A stretch of 47,964 nt of DNA from an uncultured Muribaculaceae bacterium (GCA_910587355.1 CAJUKF010000008.1:1-47964), one strand, 5' to 3'; shown: positions 24,371 through 33,160, counted from the first letter of the stretch. The notes: a model not told the origin generated them from the sequence alone. Program-made: numbers and translations.

Positions 24371-24988
24371 TTATTTGCCACATCCGCAGCTGCTTTCGAT
24401 TTCGCAGTCGCAGTAGTCCATGCCCATGTAGTGCTGATATGGGTGGTCGCATGCAGGACAGACCTGAGGAGGAGTGGTGCCCACGTATTCATAACCGCAC
24501 ACAAGGCATTGCCATGTGATAGGCTTGTCACGTTTCCATACAGTGCCGTTCTTTACCTGCTCAAGGTAATGGAGGAAACGGCGGTGGTGACGGGCTTCGA
24601 TTTCGGCGATTGCGCGGAAATGCGATGCTATTTCGGGGAAGCCTTCTTTGTCGGCGACCTCGGCGGACTTGGTGTAGAGTTCGACACCTTCGACTTCTTC
24701 TTCGTGTGCGGCACATGCGAGATTGTCGGCCGTGGTGCCGATTACGCCTGCATCAACACCCAGTGAGACAGGAAGATTCCCACCTTCAAGGAATTTGAAA
24801 AAGACTTTTGAATGCCGTAATTCGTTTGCGGCTGTGTCTTCAAATACTTTCTGAATGGGGAAATATTGTTCTTTTTCGGCCTGACCGGCGTAATATGTAT
24901 AGCGGGTATATGCCGATGATTCGGCGAGGTAGGCGATTACGAGATTTTTTTCAGTCTCGGTGCCCTTGATGCTTTTTTGCGAGTTCAT
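24371..24988 (-). CDS. rbr: Rubrerythrin with extra Cys-rich tail
   Basis: Non-haem iron peroxidase reducing hydrogen peroxide in the cytoplasm of anaerobes. The N-terminal four-helix di-iron domain (about residues 1-150) shows NLVIAYLAESSAYTRYTYYA, ANELRHSKVFFKFLEGG and IAEIEARHHRRFLHYL, with the ligand Glu and ExxH motifs. The C-terminal rubredoxin-like domain has two CxxC pairs, WQCLVCGYEYVG and PQVCPACDHPYQHY. Beyond the usual end there is a tail MDYCDCEIESSCGCGK with five more cysteines. Length 205 versus about 190. Single-gene unit with its own terminator. Confidence 0.94.
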   Translation of the reverse strand: MNSQKSIKGTETEKNLVIAYLAESSAYTRYTYYAGQAEKEQYFPIQKVFEDTAANELRHSKVFFKFLEGGNLPVSLGVDAGVIGTTADNLACAAHEEEVEGVELYTKSAEVADKEGFPEIASHFRAIAEIEARHHRRFLHYLEQVKNGTVWKRDKPITWQCLVCGYEYVGTTPPQVCPACDHPYQHYMGMDYCDCEIESSCGCGK

Positions 24989-25077
24989 AATTGTAGCTGT
25001 TTATTCGTTTCAGTAAAGGATAAACGCTACGGCAGTATGGTTTGTTCGTGTAAAAGTGATGAGCTTGAAAAAATGGT

Positions 25078-25923
25078 TTATCCGATGAAATCTTTCTCGA
25101 TGAAACGAGCTACAGCATCGGTGTAATTAGGTTCAATGACAATATCGGCGGCTTCTTTCACTTGAGGAAATGCATTTCCTACCGCAACGGCAACATCTGC
25201 CACTGCGAGCATGGGCAAGTCATTGAGATTGTCGCCGAAAACCACAAGCCGTCCGGCGCCGAGGCTCTTTTTAAGGGCGAGAATAGCTGAAGCCTTGTTG
25301 ACGCCCGGAGGGTAGATTTCGAGGTTGTATATGTCGTTGTTGAATATGTCGGGATAGCAGCACAGCGAGCACGAGGTGCACGCCTTCACGGCATCGGCCG
25401 CTCGGCATATGCTGTCTTTAAGGCCCATGGCGAAGCAGAGCATGGTACGGTGAAGGGCCTTGTCGGACGCCGTAACGCCGAGGTGGAAACGCTTGAGTGC
25501 GAGATGCCGGCGCTCAAGATAGAACTTTTCTTCCTGCGTGTTGAGAGACTGTGCTCCATGGTAGACGTCGAGAGTAGAGCCGTCGGGAGCCATGGCGTAT
25601 GTAAAAGGATGCACGTCAAGGTTTCGGCAACTGTCGATTGTGGCTGCTATATCGGTTTCGGGTATGAAGTGGTAGCTTTCAAAAGATGCGGTAGTGCGGT
25701 TCCAGAGCGCGCAGCCTGTCATGACTATTGCCGGAACGGATGTACGGGTACCGGTAAGCAGTGGTACTACCGACGCCGGCGTGCGTGCGGTTGCCACGGT
25801 GATGAGTGCGCCCTGGGCGCTGAGGCCTGATATGATTTCGCTTGAGCGTGGCGATATGCGCGAGTCAGTACTGAGGAGTGTGCCGTCGAGGTCGCTTACG
25901 TAAAGTGTTTTCGGTTTCTTCAT
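25078..25923 (-). CDS. Cof-type HAD phosphatase
   Basis: Cytoplasmic HAD-superfamily hydrolase of the Cof/HAD-IIB type, likely a sugar-phosphate phosphatase. Motif I is VSDLDGTLLSTD (nucleophile Asp), motif II VATART, and motif IV VVFGDNLNDLPML. The C2B cap lies between (about residues 85-200) and carries a run of Cys (ACTSCSLCCYP). Length 281. The substrate is not predictable. A TAATTTTG box at 25931-25938 lies only 7 bases before the ATG, predicting a nearly leaderless mRNA. It lies downstream of gdhA but is separated by that gene's terminator. Confidence 0.9.
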   Translation of the reverse strand: MKKPKTLYVSDLDGTLLSTDSRISPRSSEIISGLSAQGALITVATARTPASVVPLLTGTRTSVPAIVMTGCALWNRTTASFESYHFIPETDIAATIDSCRNLDVHPFTYAMAPDGSTLDVYHGAQSLNTQEEKFYLERRHLALKRFHLGVTASDKALHRTMLCFAMGLKDSICRAADAVKACTSCSLCCYPDIFNNDIYNLEIYPPGVNKASAILALKKSLGAGRLVVFGDNLNDLPMLAVADVAVAVGNAFPQVKEAADIVIEPNYTDAVARFIEKDFIG

Positions 25924-25930
25924 TGCTGCG

Positions 25931-25938
25931 CAAAATTA
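25931..25938 (-). promoter_or_regulatory. Promoter -7 box of the HAD phosphatase
   Basis: Minus-strand TAATTTTG, 7 bases before the ATG at 25923. Confidence 0.5.
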
Positions 25939-25976
25939 CAAACTTTTTTGTGCCTGCAAAAGCGCCCAGATAAAAT

Positions 25977-26018
25977 AAAATCCGCAAATCGCCCTATGCG
26001 GAGCGCTCTGCGGATTTT
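25977..26018 (-). terminator. Terminator of gdhA
   Basis: AAAATCCGCA (25977-25986) pairs with TGCGGATTTT (26009-26018). On the minus strand the stem runs into TTTTATTTTAT. It lies 47 bases after the gdhA stop. Confidence 0.8.
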
Positions 26019-26065
26019 GGTACAGTAATATATGACTAAATGTTTTTTTGTCGGGGTTTGGCGAG

Positions 26066-27403
26066 TCAGACTATTCCCTGGGCGTGCATTGCCTTTGCCA
26101 CTTTGAGGAAGCCGGCTGTGTTGGCGCCTTTTACATAGTTCACGTACCCGTCGGTTTCGGACCCGTACTTCACACACTGGGTGTGGATGTCGTTCATTAT
26201 TGAGCGCAGTTTTGCATCGACTTCCTCGGCTGTCCAGGAGAGTTTCTGCGCGTTCTGAGCCATTTCCAGACCGGATACTGAGACACCGCCGGCATTGGCT
26301 GCCTTGCCGGGCGCGTAAAGAATACGTGCTTTGATAAAAGCTGCCACAGCTTCGGGAGTGGAAGGCATATTGGCGCCTTCGCTAACAGCGAAACAGCCTC
26401 CGGCGAGCAGGGCCTCTGCGTCTGAACCGTCGATTTCATTCTGGGTCGCCGATGGCATGGCTATATCGCATAGTACATTTTTCCAGGGACGCTGACCTGC
26501 AAGATATGTAAGTTCCTCTTCGGCTGCGAATTCGCTGATACGTCCGCGGAAAGCTGTCTTGAGCTCGAATACTTTGTCAAACTGCTCGCGTGTGAGGCCG
26601 TCAGGGATGATTACCGTGCTGTCGCTGTCGCTGAGCGACACCACTTTGGCACCGAGGGAAATAAGTTTGTCGGCAGTGTAAAGTGCTACGTTGCCCGAGC
26701 CTGACACTGCCACGCGTTTGCCGGCGATGTCGATGCCGCGTGTGGCGAGCATGTTGAGCAGGAAGTAAACATTACCGTAGCCGGTTGCTTCGGGCCGGAC
26801 GAGTGAGCCGCCGAAATTGAGACCTTTGCCGGTGAATGAGCCTGTGAATTCACGGGTCATTTTCTTATACCAGCCGAACATATATGCCACCTCGCGTCCG
26901 CCTACGCCGATATCACCGGCAGGGACGTCAGTATCGGCACCGATATGACGGTACAATTCGGTGACAAAAGCCTGGCAGAAGCGCATCACTTCCATGTCGC
27001 TCTTGCCTCGTGGCGAGAAGTCGCTGCCGCCTTTTGCGCCGCCCATGGCGAGGGTGGTGAGGGAATTCTTGAAAGTCTGCTCGAAAGCGAGGAATTTGAG
27101 GATTGAGAGGTTTACCGACGAATGAAAACGTATGCCGCCTTTGTACGGGCCGATGGCATTGTTGTGCTGAACACGGTAGCCCATGTTCGTGCGTACACGG
27201 CCTTTGTCATCTACCCACGACACACGGAAAGTGTAAATGCGGTCGGGGATGCAGAGACGCTCAATAAGGTTCAGATTTTCAAACGCAGGATACTTGTTGT
27301 ATTCATCCTCAATCGAATTTACCACTTCCTCAACAGCCTGAAGGTATTCTGGCTCATTGGGGAAGCGGCGCCGGAGGTCGGCAATAAATTCTTCTGCTTT
27401 CAT
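26066..27403 (-). CDS. gdhA: NADP-dependent glutamate dehydrogenase
   Basis: Assimilates ammonia by reductive amination of 2-oxoglutarate in the cytoplasm. Conserved substrate and catalytic segments are IGPYKGGIRFH, LAMGGAKGGSDFSPRGKSD (catalytic Lys) and PAGDIGVGGREVAYMFG. The Rossmann domain begins near VAVSGSGNVALYTADKL. Length 445 fits the hexameric bacterial NADP type. The specificity for NADP(H) is inferred from the subfamily. A strong promoter is at 27489-27519 with a leader of about 80 bases. Confidence 0.97.
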   Translation of the reverse strand: MKAEEFIADLRRRFPNEPEYLQAVEEVVNSIEDEYNKYPAFENLNLIERLCIPDRIYTFRVSWVDDKGRVRTNMGYRVQHNNAIGPYKGGIRFHSSVNLSILKFLAFEQTFKNSLTTLAMGGAKGGSDFSPRGKSDMEVMRFCQAFVTELYRHIGADTDVPAGDIGVGGREVAYMFGWYKKMTREFTGSFTGKGLNFGGSLVRPEATGYGNVYFLLNMLATRGIDIAGKRVAVSGSGNVALYTADKLISLGAKVVSLSDSDSTVIIPDGLTREQFDKVFELKTAFRGRISEFAAEEELTYLAGQRPWKNVLCDIAMPSATQNEIDGSDAEALLAGGCFAVSEGANMPSTPEAVAAFIKARILYAPGKAANAGGVSVSGLEMAQNAQKLSWTAEEVDAKLRSIMNDIHTQCVKYGSETDGYVNYVKGANTAGFLKVAKAMHAQGIV

Positions 27404-27488
27404 CTTTTTTACTTAATAATTGAAATTGAAAACCGTGGAAATAAAAACAAATCCGGAATAGACTGTAATCTTTTTGTGATTGCTGGCG

Positions 27489-27519
27489 CAAAAGTACAAA
27501 CAATTTTTGAAATAGCAAA
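27489..27519 (-). promoter_or_regulatory. gdhA promoter (-33 and -7)
   Basis: Minus-strand TTTG (27516-27519), 19-base spacer, TACTTTTG (27489-27496), 85 bases before the gdhA ATG. Confidence 0.75.
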
Positions 27520-27584
27520 CATTTTGCAATATTTATTTGCTAAACATTTGTCAAAATGCTCTCGTAAGGTTGTTTTTTGAATGA

Positions 27585-27623
27585 AAAAGCGCCTCCGCCG
27601 GGTCTGAAGGCACAGCGGAGGCG
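27585..27623 (-). terminator. Terminator of carAB
   Basis: CGCCTCCGC (27590-27598) pairs with GCGGAGGCG (27615-27623), a 9-bp GC-rich stem followed on the minus strand by GCTTTTT. It lies 25 bases after the carB stop. Confidence 0.8.
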
Positions 27624-27648
27624 TTGATGATAGCTTGTGGGCTGAGTG

Positions 27649-30600
27649 TCAGTATTCGTCCCAGCTCTTGATTTCGATGTCGTCGACAGGGAGCGCCGTG
27701 AAGGCTCTGATGAAAGCGGTGGCCAGGCGCGGATTGGTAAGCAGGGGAATATTGAGGTCGACTGCCGCACGGCGTATTTTCTGGCCGTTGCTGAGTTCTG
27801 TGCCTGTGAAGTTTTTGGGCATGTTCACCACGAGGTCGACCTGCTTGTTGTGGAGAAGGTCGATTGCCTGAGGCTGCTGGTCGGGTGTCGAGGGCCAGTA
27901 AACGCGCACGGCCGGAATGCCGTTTTCGTTGAGATACTGGCATGTGCCGCCGGTGGCGTAGATTGTGAGGCCGGCCTTGTGGAGCAGATGTGCGGCATCG
28001 AGCATGTCGGCTTTCTGCTTGGCTGTGCCTGTGCTCAGCAGCACTGCGCGGTGCGGTATGCGCATGCCTACGGCGAGAAGTGCCTTGAGCACGGCTTCGT
28101 TGGTGTCGTCGCCGAGACAGCCTACCTCGCCTGTCGAGGCCATGTCGACACCGAGCACGGGGTCGGCGCCTCCAAGACGTGAGAACGAGAACTGCGATGC
28201 CTTGACACCGACATAGTCGAGGTCGAACGCGCTCTTCGATGGCTTCTCGACATGCTGGCCGAGCATGATGCGTGTTGCCAGGTCGATGAAGTTGATTTTA
28301 AGTACTTTCGACACGAAGGGGAAGCTTCGCGATGCACGAAGGTTGCACTCGATTACTTTGATATCGTTGTTCTTGGCCAGGAACTGGATGTTGAACGGAC
28401 CGGATATATTGAGCTCACGTGCTATTTTTGCCGATACTTTTTTGATGCGCCGCATTGTCTCCACGTAGAGTTTCTGCGGGGGGAACTGTATGGTGGCATC
28501 GCCGGAGTGAACACCGGCGAACTCGATGTGCTCCGATATGGCATATGCCTTGATTTCGCCGTTTTCGGCAACGGCATCCATTTCGATTTCCTTGGCGTTC
28601 TGGATGAACTGGCTTACAACAACCGGATGCTTCTTCGACACGTTCGCGGCGAGTTTGAGGAAGCGGTGCAGCTCGTCGTCGTTGGCGCAGACGTTCATTG
28701 CGGCGCCGGAGAGTACGTAGCTCGGACGGACGAGCACGGGGAAGCCGACTTCGGCCACGAATTCCTCGATGTCGTCGAAGTCGGTGAGCTCGCGCCAGCG
28801 GGGCTGGTCGATGCCGAGAGTGTCGAGCATTGCGGAGAACTTGTGGCGGTCTTCGGCCCTGTCGATGCTTGTGGCTGATGTTCCGAGAATGTTCACGTGA
28901 GCCGCGTCGAGGCGTGTGGCGAGGTTGTTGGGAATCTGGCCGCCTACCGAGAGAATCACTCCGTGAGGGTTCTCGAGTTCGAGAATATCCATTACACGTT
29001 CGTATGTGAGTTCGTCGAAGTAGAGACGGTCGCAGATGTCATAGTCGGTCGATACTGTCTCGGGATTATAGTTTATCATCACCGAGCGGTATCCTTCCTT
29101 GCGTGCGGTGAGGAGGGCGTTGACCGAGCACCAGTCGAATTCCACAGACGAGCCGATGCGGTAGGCGCCTGAGCCGAGCACTACTACAGAGCGGTGGTCG
29201 CCTTTGTAGTCTACGTCGTTTGTGGTGCCGTTGTAAGTGAGATAGAGGTAGTTGGTGGCTGCGGGATATTCGGCGGCGAGGGTGTCAATCTGTTTCACCA
29301 CGGGCAGAATGCCGAGTTCTTTGCGGCGTGTGCGGACAGCACTCATGCAGAGGTCCGTGTCTTTGTTGAGCACCTCTTTGTATATCGAGCGGGCTATCTG
29401 GAAATCACTGAAACCCTGCTGCTTGGCGAGACGGAAAAGAGGCTCGGGCAAATCGTCGGGGCTGTTGAATTTCTCGAGTTCGGCCGAGGTGTCGATTATG
29501 TTGCGGAGCTTGTAGAGGAACCAGCGGTCGATTTTTGTAAGCTCATGAATGCGGTCTACGCTGTAGCCGTGGGTCATGGCTTTGGCGATAGCGAAAATGC
29601 GGCGGTCGGTCGGTTCACTCAGGGCGCGGTCGAGGTCTTCGATGGAGAGTTCCTTGTTCTCCACGAAGCCGTGCATGCCCTGGCCAATCATGCGGAGGCC
29701 TTTCTGAATAGCCTCCTCGAATGTGCGGCCTATGGCCATGACTTCGCCTACGGATTTCATCGACGAGCCGATATGGCGGTCTACGCCGTGGAATTTGCCG
29801 AGGTCCCAGCGCGGAATTTTCACTACCACATAATCCAGAGCCGGCTCGAAGAAGGCCGAGGTGCACTGTGTCACGCTGTTGCGGAGGTCGAAGAGTCCGT
29901 ACCCGAGTGCGAGTTTGGCGGCCACGAATGCCAGGGGATAGCCGGTTGCCTTCGATGCCAGGGCCGACGAGCGGCTCAGACGGGCGTTGACCTCAATCAC
30001 GCGGTAATCCATCGACGCCGGGTCGTAGGCGTACTGCACGTTGCACTCGCCTACTATGCCCACGTGGCGCACGATTTTTATGGCGATGCTGCGCAGGAAG
30101 TGGTAGTCGTCGTTGGAGAGTGTCTGCGAGGGAGCCACAACGATGCTCTCGCCGGTGTGTATGCCAAGCGGGTCGAAATTCTCCATGTTGCAGACGGTGA
30201 TGCAGTTGTCGAAGCGGTCGCGTACCACTTCATACTCCACTTCTTTCCAGCCTTTGAGAGATTTCTCTACAAGAACCTGAGGCGAGAATGACAGTGCTTT
30301 CTCTACGAGGGCGGCAAGCTCTGTGTCATTGTCGCAGAAACCGCTGCCGAGACCGCCGAGCGCATATGCGGCGCGGACGATGACAGGATATCCCAGTTCG
30401 TTGGCTACGCGAAGGGCATCTTCGACACTTTCTACGGCGTCGCTCTTGATAGTGTTTACGCCTATTTCGTTGAGGCGCTCGACGAATAGCTCTCGGTCTT
30501 CGGTGTCCATGATGGCGCGGACGGGAGTGCCGAGCACACGCACTCTGTAACGTTCGAGTACGCCCGAAGTTTCGAGTTCGACACCGCAGTTAAGGGCTGT

Positions 30601-30870
30601 CTGTCCGCCGAAAGCAAGCAGAATGCCGTCGGGACGTTCCTTTTCAATTACACGCTCCACGAAGTATGGCGTCACTGGCAGGAAGTAAATCTTGTCGGCC
30701 ATGCCGTCGGATGTCTGCACCGTGGCGATGTTGGGGTTGATGAGCACGGTCTGTACGCCTTCTTCGCGCAGAGCCTTGAGGGCCTGGGCGCCGGAGTAGT
30801 CAAATTCGCCGGCCTCGCCGATTTTAAGGGCGCCGCTGCCCAGAAGCAGCACTTTGTTTATCTTTTCCAT
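27649..30870 (-). CDS. carB: Carbamoyl-phosphate synthase large subunit
   Basis: Makes carbamoyl phosphate from bicarbonate, ATP and glutamine-derived ammonia for pyrimidine and arginine synthesis. Two tandem ATP-grasp halves are seen: the first opens KVLLLGSGALKIGEAGEFDYSG and the second (about residue 555) SVVVLGSGAYRIGSSVEFDW. Both carry the ALGGLGSGF or VLSGAAMNV loop after the VRPSY-type strand. The C-terminal MGS-like allosteric domain (about 930-1073) includes KAGLTIYATGGTCQYL. Length 1073 equals the usual value. It starts 2 bases after the carA stop. Confidence 0.98.
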   Translation of the reverse strand: MEKINKVLLLGSGALKIGEAGEFDYSGAQALKALREEGVQTVLINPNIATVQTSDGMADKIYFLPVTPYFVERVIEKERPDGILLAFGGQTALNCGVELETSGVLERYRVRVLGTPVRAIMDTEDRELFVERLNEIGVNTIKSDAVESVEDALRVANELGYPVIVRAAYALGGLGSGFCDNDTELAALVEKALSFSPQVLVEKSLKGWKEVEYEVVRDRFDNCITVCNMENFDPLGIHTGESIVVAPSQTLSNDDYHFLRSIAIKIVRHVGIVGECNVQYAYDPASMDYRVIEVNARLSRSSALASKATGYPLAFVAAKLALGYGLFDLRNSVTQCTSAFFEPALDYVVVKIPRWDLGKFHGVDRHIGSSMKSVGEVMAIGRTFEEAIQKGLRMIGQGMHGFVENKELSIEDLDRALSEPTDRRIFAIAKAMTHGYSVDRIHELTKIDRWFLYKLRNIIDTSAELEKFNSPDDLPEPLFRLAKQQGFSDFQIARSIYKEVLNKDTDLCMSAVRTRRKELGILPVVKQIDTLAAEYPAATNYLYLTYNGTTNDVDYKGDHRSVVVLGSGAYRIGSSVEFDWCSVNALLTARKEGYRSVMINYNPETVSTDYDICDRLYFDELTYERVMDILELENPHGVILSVGGQIPNNLATRLDAAHVNILGTSATSIDRAEDRHKFSAMLDTLGIDQPRWRELTDFDDIEEFVAEVGFPVLVRPSYVLSGAAMNVCANDDELHRFLKLAANVSKKHPVVVSQFIQNAKEIEMDAVAENGEIKAYAISEHIEFAGVHSGDATIQFPPQKLYVETMRRIKKVSAKIARELNISGPFNIQFLAKNNDIKVIECNLRASRSFPFVSKVLKINFIDLATRIMLGQHVEKPSKSAFDLDYVGVKASQFSFSRLGGADPVLGVDMASTGEVGCLGDDTNEAVLKALLAVGMRIPHRAVLLSTGTAKQKADMLDAAHLLHKAGLTIYATGGTCQYLNENGIPAVRVYWPSTPDQQPQAIDLLHNKQVDLVVNMPKNFTGTELSNGQKIRRAAVDLNIPLLTNPRLATAFIRAFTALPVDDIEIKSWDEY

Positions 30871-30872
30871 AA

Positions 30873-31994
30873 TCAGAGTAGCGCTATAAATTCGTCAAAG
30901 AGGAACTCGGTGTCGCGCGGACCGCTTGAGGCCTCGGGGTGGAACTGTGCGGAGAAGAAAGGAAGCGAGCGGTGACGGATGCCTTCGTTGGTACCGTCGT
31001 TCATGTTTATGAACAGGGCCTCCCAGTCCTCCGGAAGTGTATTTGTGTCGACCGCGAAGCCATGGTTCTGCGATGTGACGAAGCACTGGTTGGTACCTGC
31101 GCGACGCACGGGCTGGTTATGGCTGCGGTGGCCGTATTTGAGTTTGTAGGTTTTTGCAGTGGCGGCTTTGGCAAGCAGCTGATTGCCCATGCAGATGCCG
31201 CAGATAGGAGTCTTGCGCTCCATGGCTTTGCGGATATTCTCTACTGTGACTGTGGCGAAATCTGGATTGCCGGGGCCGTTGCTTATGAAAAGTCCGTCGT
31301 AGGGAAGCCCGGTGAAATCATAATCCCAGGGCACGCGTACAACGCGTACGCCTCGGCGGACAAGACACCTTATAATATTATGCTTGATGCCGCAGTCGAC
31401 CAGTACGACTGTCTTGCGGCCTTTTACATCGGGCGCGAGCGGCAATGTGAGAGGGGCGGGAGCTTCGCCGAATTCATTATATACCACAGCTTCCTTGCAT
31501 GATGTGAGGGCGATGAGGTTTTCGGCGTTGGGGTCGTAGAAATCAACTTCAGGGTAGCCTTCGATGCTTATTTTGCCGAGCATTGAGCCGTGCTGGCGGA
31601 GATGCTTGGTGAGGGCACGGGTGTCGATGCCGTATATGCCTGGAATTTTTTCTTCCTTAAGCCATTGTGCGAGCGAGCGGTCGGCCAGCCAGTGACTGTG
31701 GTGGAAGGCGTAGTCCTGCGCTATAATGGCACGGCAGTGTATGCGCGACCCTTCGTAGTGGTCCTGAAGCGTGTCTTCGCCGCCGGATGGCGGAACGCCG
31801 TAATTGCCTAACTGAGGAAATGTGGTAACTAATATCTGGCCTTCATAGGAAGGGTCGGTAAGGCTTTCGGGATATCCGGTCATGGCGGTGTTGAACACCA
31901 CCTCGCCGGCTGCCGGTCCTTCGTAGCCGAAGCTGTAACCTTTAAAGGTTGTGCCGTCCTGGAGCGTCAGAACGGCTTTTTTGCTCGCTTGCAT
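30873..31994 (-). CDS. carA: Carbamoyl-phosphate synthase small subunit (glutaminase)
   Basis: Glutamine amidotransferase subunit feeding ammonia to CarB. The N-terminal domain begins AVLTLQDGTTFKGYSFG and includes VVFNTAMTGYPESLTDPSY. The class I GATase domain shows FISNGPGNPD (oxyanion), the nucleophile in CGICMGNQLLAKA and the His-Glu pair in QFHPEASSGPRD. Length 373 (E. coli 382). It leads the carAB unit, with its promoter at 32055-32086. No PyrR-type or other attenuator is visible in the leader of about 55 bases. Confidence 0.98.
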   Translation of the reverse strand: MQASKKAVLTLQDGTTFKGYSFGYEGPAAGEVVFNTAMTGYPESLTDPSYEGQILVTTFPQLGNYGVPPSGGEDTLQDHYEGSRIHCRAIIAQDYAFHHSHWLADRSLAQWLKEEKIPGIYGIDTRALTKHLRQHGSMLGKISIEGYPEVDFYDPNAENLIALTSCKEAVVYNEFGEAPAPLTLPLAPDVKGRKTVVLVDCGIKHNIIRCLVRRGVRVVRVPWDYDFTGLPYDGLFISNGPGNPDFATVTVENIRKAMERKTPICGICMGNQLLAKAATAKTYKLKYGHRSHNQPVRRAGTNQCFVTSQNHGFAVDTNTLPEDWEALFINMNDGTNEGIRHRSLPFFSAQFHPEASSGPRDTEFLFDEFIALL

Positions 31995-32054
31995 TGCTTG
32001 GTGTGATTGTTAAGTATTGCAGTGGGCAGCTCTGTGATGACGAGCTTCACCGTG

Positions 32055-32086
32055 CAAAGTTAATAATTTTTTATCATGCGCGCAAA
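32055..32086 (-). promoter_or_regulatory. carAB promoter (-33 and -7)
   Basis: Minus-strand TTTG (32083-32086), 20-base spacer, TAACTTTG (32055-32062), 60 bases before the carA ATG. Confidence 0.75.
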
Positions 32087-32122
32087 TGAATGTGAAAGAC
32101 GCAGGAAATTGACGGAATCCTG

Positions 32123-32181
32123 CTAATTATAGTATGTTGCAGAATGCGGCATTCGGATATAATTTTGCATACTATAATTAG
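32123..32181 (+). promoter_or_regulatory. Controller-protein operator/promoter: 14-bp inverted repeats framing the promoter
   Basis: CTAATTATAGTATG (32123-32136) and CATACTATAATTAG (32168-32181) are perfect inverted copies. Between them lies a complete promoter: TTG at 32137-32139, 20-base spacer, TAATTTTG at 32160-32167, each element touching a repeat arm. Each arm contains a small CTA....TAG dyad, like C-boxes bound by controller-protein dimers. The right arm ends 2 bases before the ATG of the C gene at 32184. Confidence 0.75.
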
Positions 32182-32183
32182 TC

Positions 32184-32399
32184 ATGAAAGCAGACATACA
32201 AATATTGAGAGAATTCGGATTACGAATCCAGCAGGAAAGAAAAAAACTCGGAATGTCGCAGGAAGAACTTGCATTCCGGGCCGGTATGCACCGCACTTAT
32301 ATCGGTATGATTGAAAGGGCGGAAAGAAACATTACTCTGAGCAACATAAAGAAACTGGCAGATGCTCTGCAACTGAATATTAAAGATTTGTTTGAATAA
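32184..32399 (+). CDS. XRE-type controller (C) protein of the R-M system
   Basis: 71-residue helix-turn-helix regulator of the Cro/XRE family, almost only an HTH domain: LRIQQERKKLGMSQEELAFR, then RTYIGMIERAERNITLSNI and KKLADALQLNIKDLF. Size and position directly before a putative endonuclease gene fit C proteins, which delay endonuclease expression until methylation is complete and regulate themselves through C-boxes. The stop and the next start overlap by one base (TAATG), so C and R are translationally coupled. The ATG lies about 17 bases after the -7 box and 2 after the operator arm, so the mRNA leader is very short. Confidence 0.88.
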   Translation: MKADIQILREFGLRIQQERKKLGMSQEELAFRAGMHRTYIGMIERAERNITLSNIKKLADALQLNIKDLFE

Positions 32400-33145
32400 T
32401 GGACGCACTTAAAATAGACATTAAAATCAGCCGCAACGGTAATTTCAGGGCTGCGGTAAGAGCACGGAAGAATGCTTTGATTCAGAAAGCGCTCGCTCTT
32501 CCCGGACAAACAGTCTGGAGAACATTCGACAATCATGTTGAATGGATGTCAGCTGACGGTCGGTATAAAGTCGGTGTGGGTAAGTTCGGAAAGGAATTTT
32601 ACAGTAACACAATCACATGGAGAGACGGTCATAAAGGCAATAATCCCAATGATATGCATCCGACTGTCTGGGCGGACGGTGTTGAAAAAGAATTTGACGG
32701 CAGTTTTGACCATGTCTTCACTTTCTTTCAATATGTCAGTCGGATTGATACGGCAGCTCTTGAAGTGCTCGGATGTCTTATGTTCCGCAACGCTTTTCTC
32801 TTAGACCATAATGCGGACTTACAGTATTGTCCGCCGCAGGAGGCGATTGATTACCTAAATAAAGTGATACCGGTTTATGAGGGTATCAGCGTGGAAGCTT
32901 ATCTGCATTATCTCGAAATGATAGCATGGAATGAGGATGTGAAATACTCTACGCTCGGCTACGATGTCCATGCCGGGACAGGACGCGAAAACAATATGCT
33001 CACTTATGCGCATCTTATAGCCGTGCTGCTGGGTAGGGGAAGCCTTTCCAAATTGTGCTCACAGTTCTCTCGTCCGCCGGTAGGAGTATCTCCTATTACC
33101 ATAGCTGCGGCTAAAGACGCTTATCCGATGCTGGGAATCGAGTAA
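32399..33145 (+). CDS. Putative type II restriction endonuclease, family not recognised
   Basis: 248 residues, no signal or membrane segment. The call rests on context: it is coupled to a C-protein gene and convergent with a cytosine-5 methyltransferase. I cannot point to a confident PD-(D/E)xK, HNH or GIY-YIG site; SADGRYKVGVGKFGKEF is a possible D..ExK-like region but unproven. Other notable segments are ITWRDGHKGNNPNDMHPTVW and VLGCLMFRNAFLLDHN. The C-terminal third (NMLTYAHLIAVLLGRGSL) may be a recognition or dimer part. Base composition is visibly more AT-rich than carAB or rpsA, which suggests acquisition. Confidence 0.7.
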   Translation: MDALKIDIKISRNGNFRAAVRARKNALIQKALALPGQTVWRTFDNHVEWMSADGRYKVGVGKFGKEFYSNTITWRDGHKGNNPNDMHPTVWADGVEKEFDGSFDHVFTFFQYVSRIDTAALEVLGCLMFRNAFLLDHNADLQYCPPQEAIDYLNKVIPVYEGISVEAYLHYLEMIAWNEDVKYSTLGYDVHAGTGRENNMLTYAHLIAVLLGRGSLSKLCSQFSRPPVGVSPITIAAAKDAYPMLGIE

Positions 33146-33160
33146 GCAAAAGTTTACTCG
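33139..33160. terminator. Hairpin between convergent R and M genes
   Basis: CGAGTAA (33139-33145) pairs with TTACTCG (33154-33160) over an 8-base loop. The arms contain the stop codons of the endonuclease (33143-33145) and the methyltransferase (33154-33156). It is short, so its terminator role is tentative. Confidence 0.45.

Noticed and set aside
29194..30291. Long open frame antisense to carB
   Set aside because: carB is unambiguous on the other strand; the antisense product shows no known motif.
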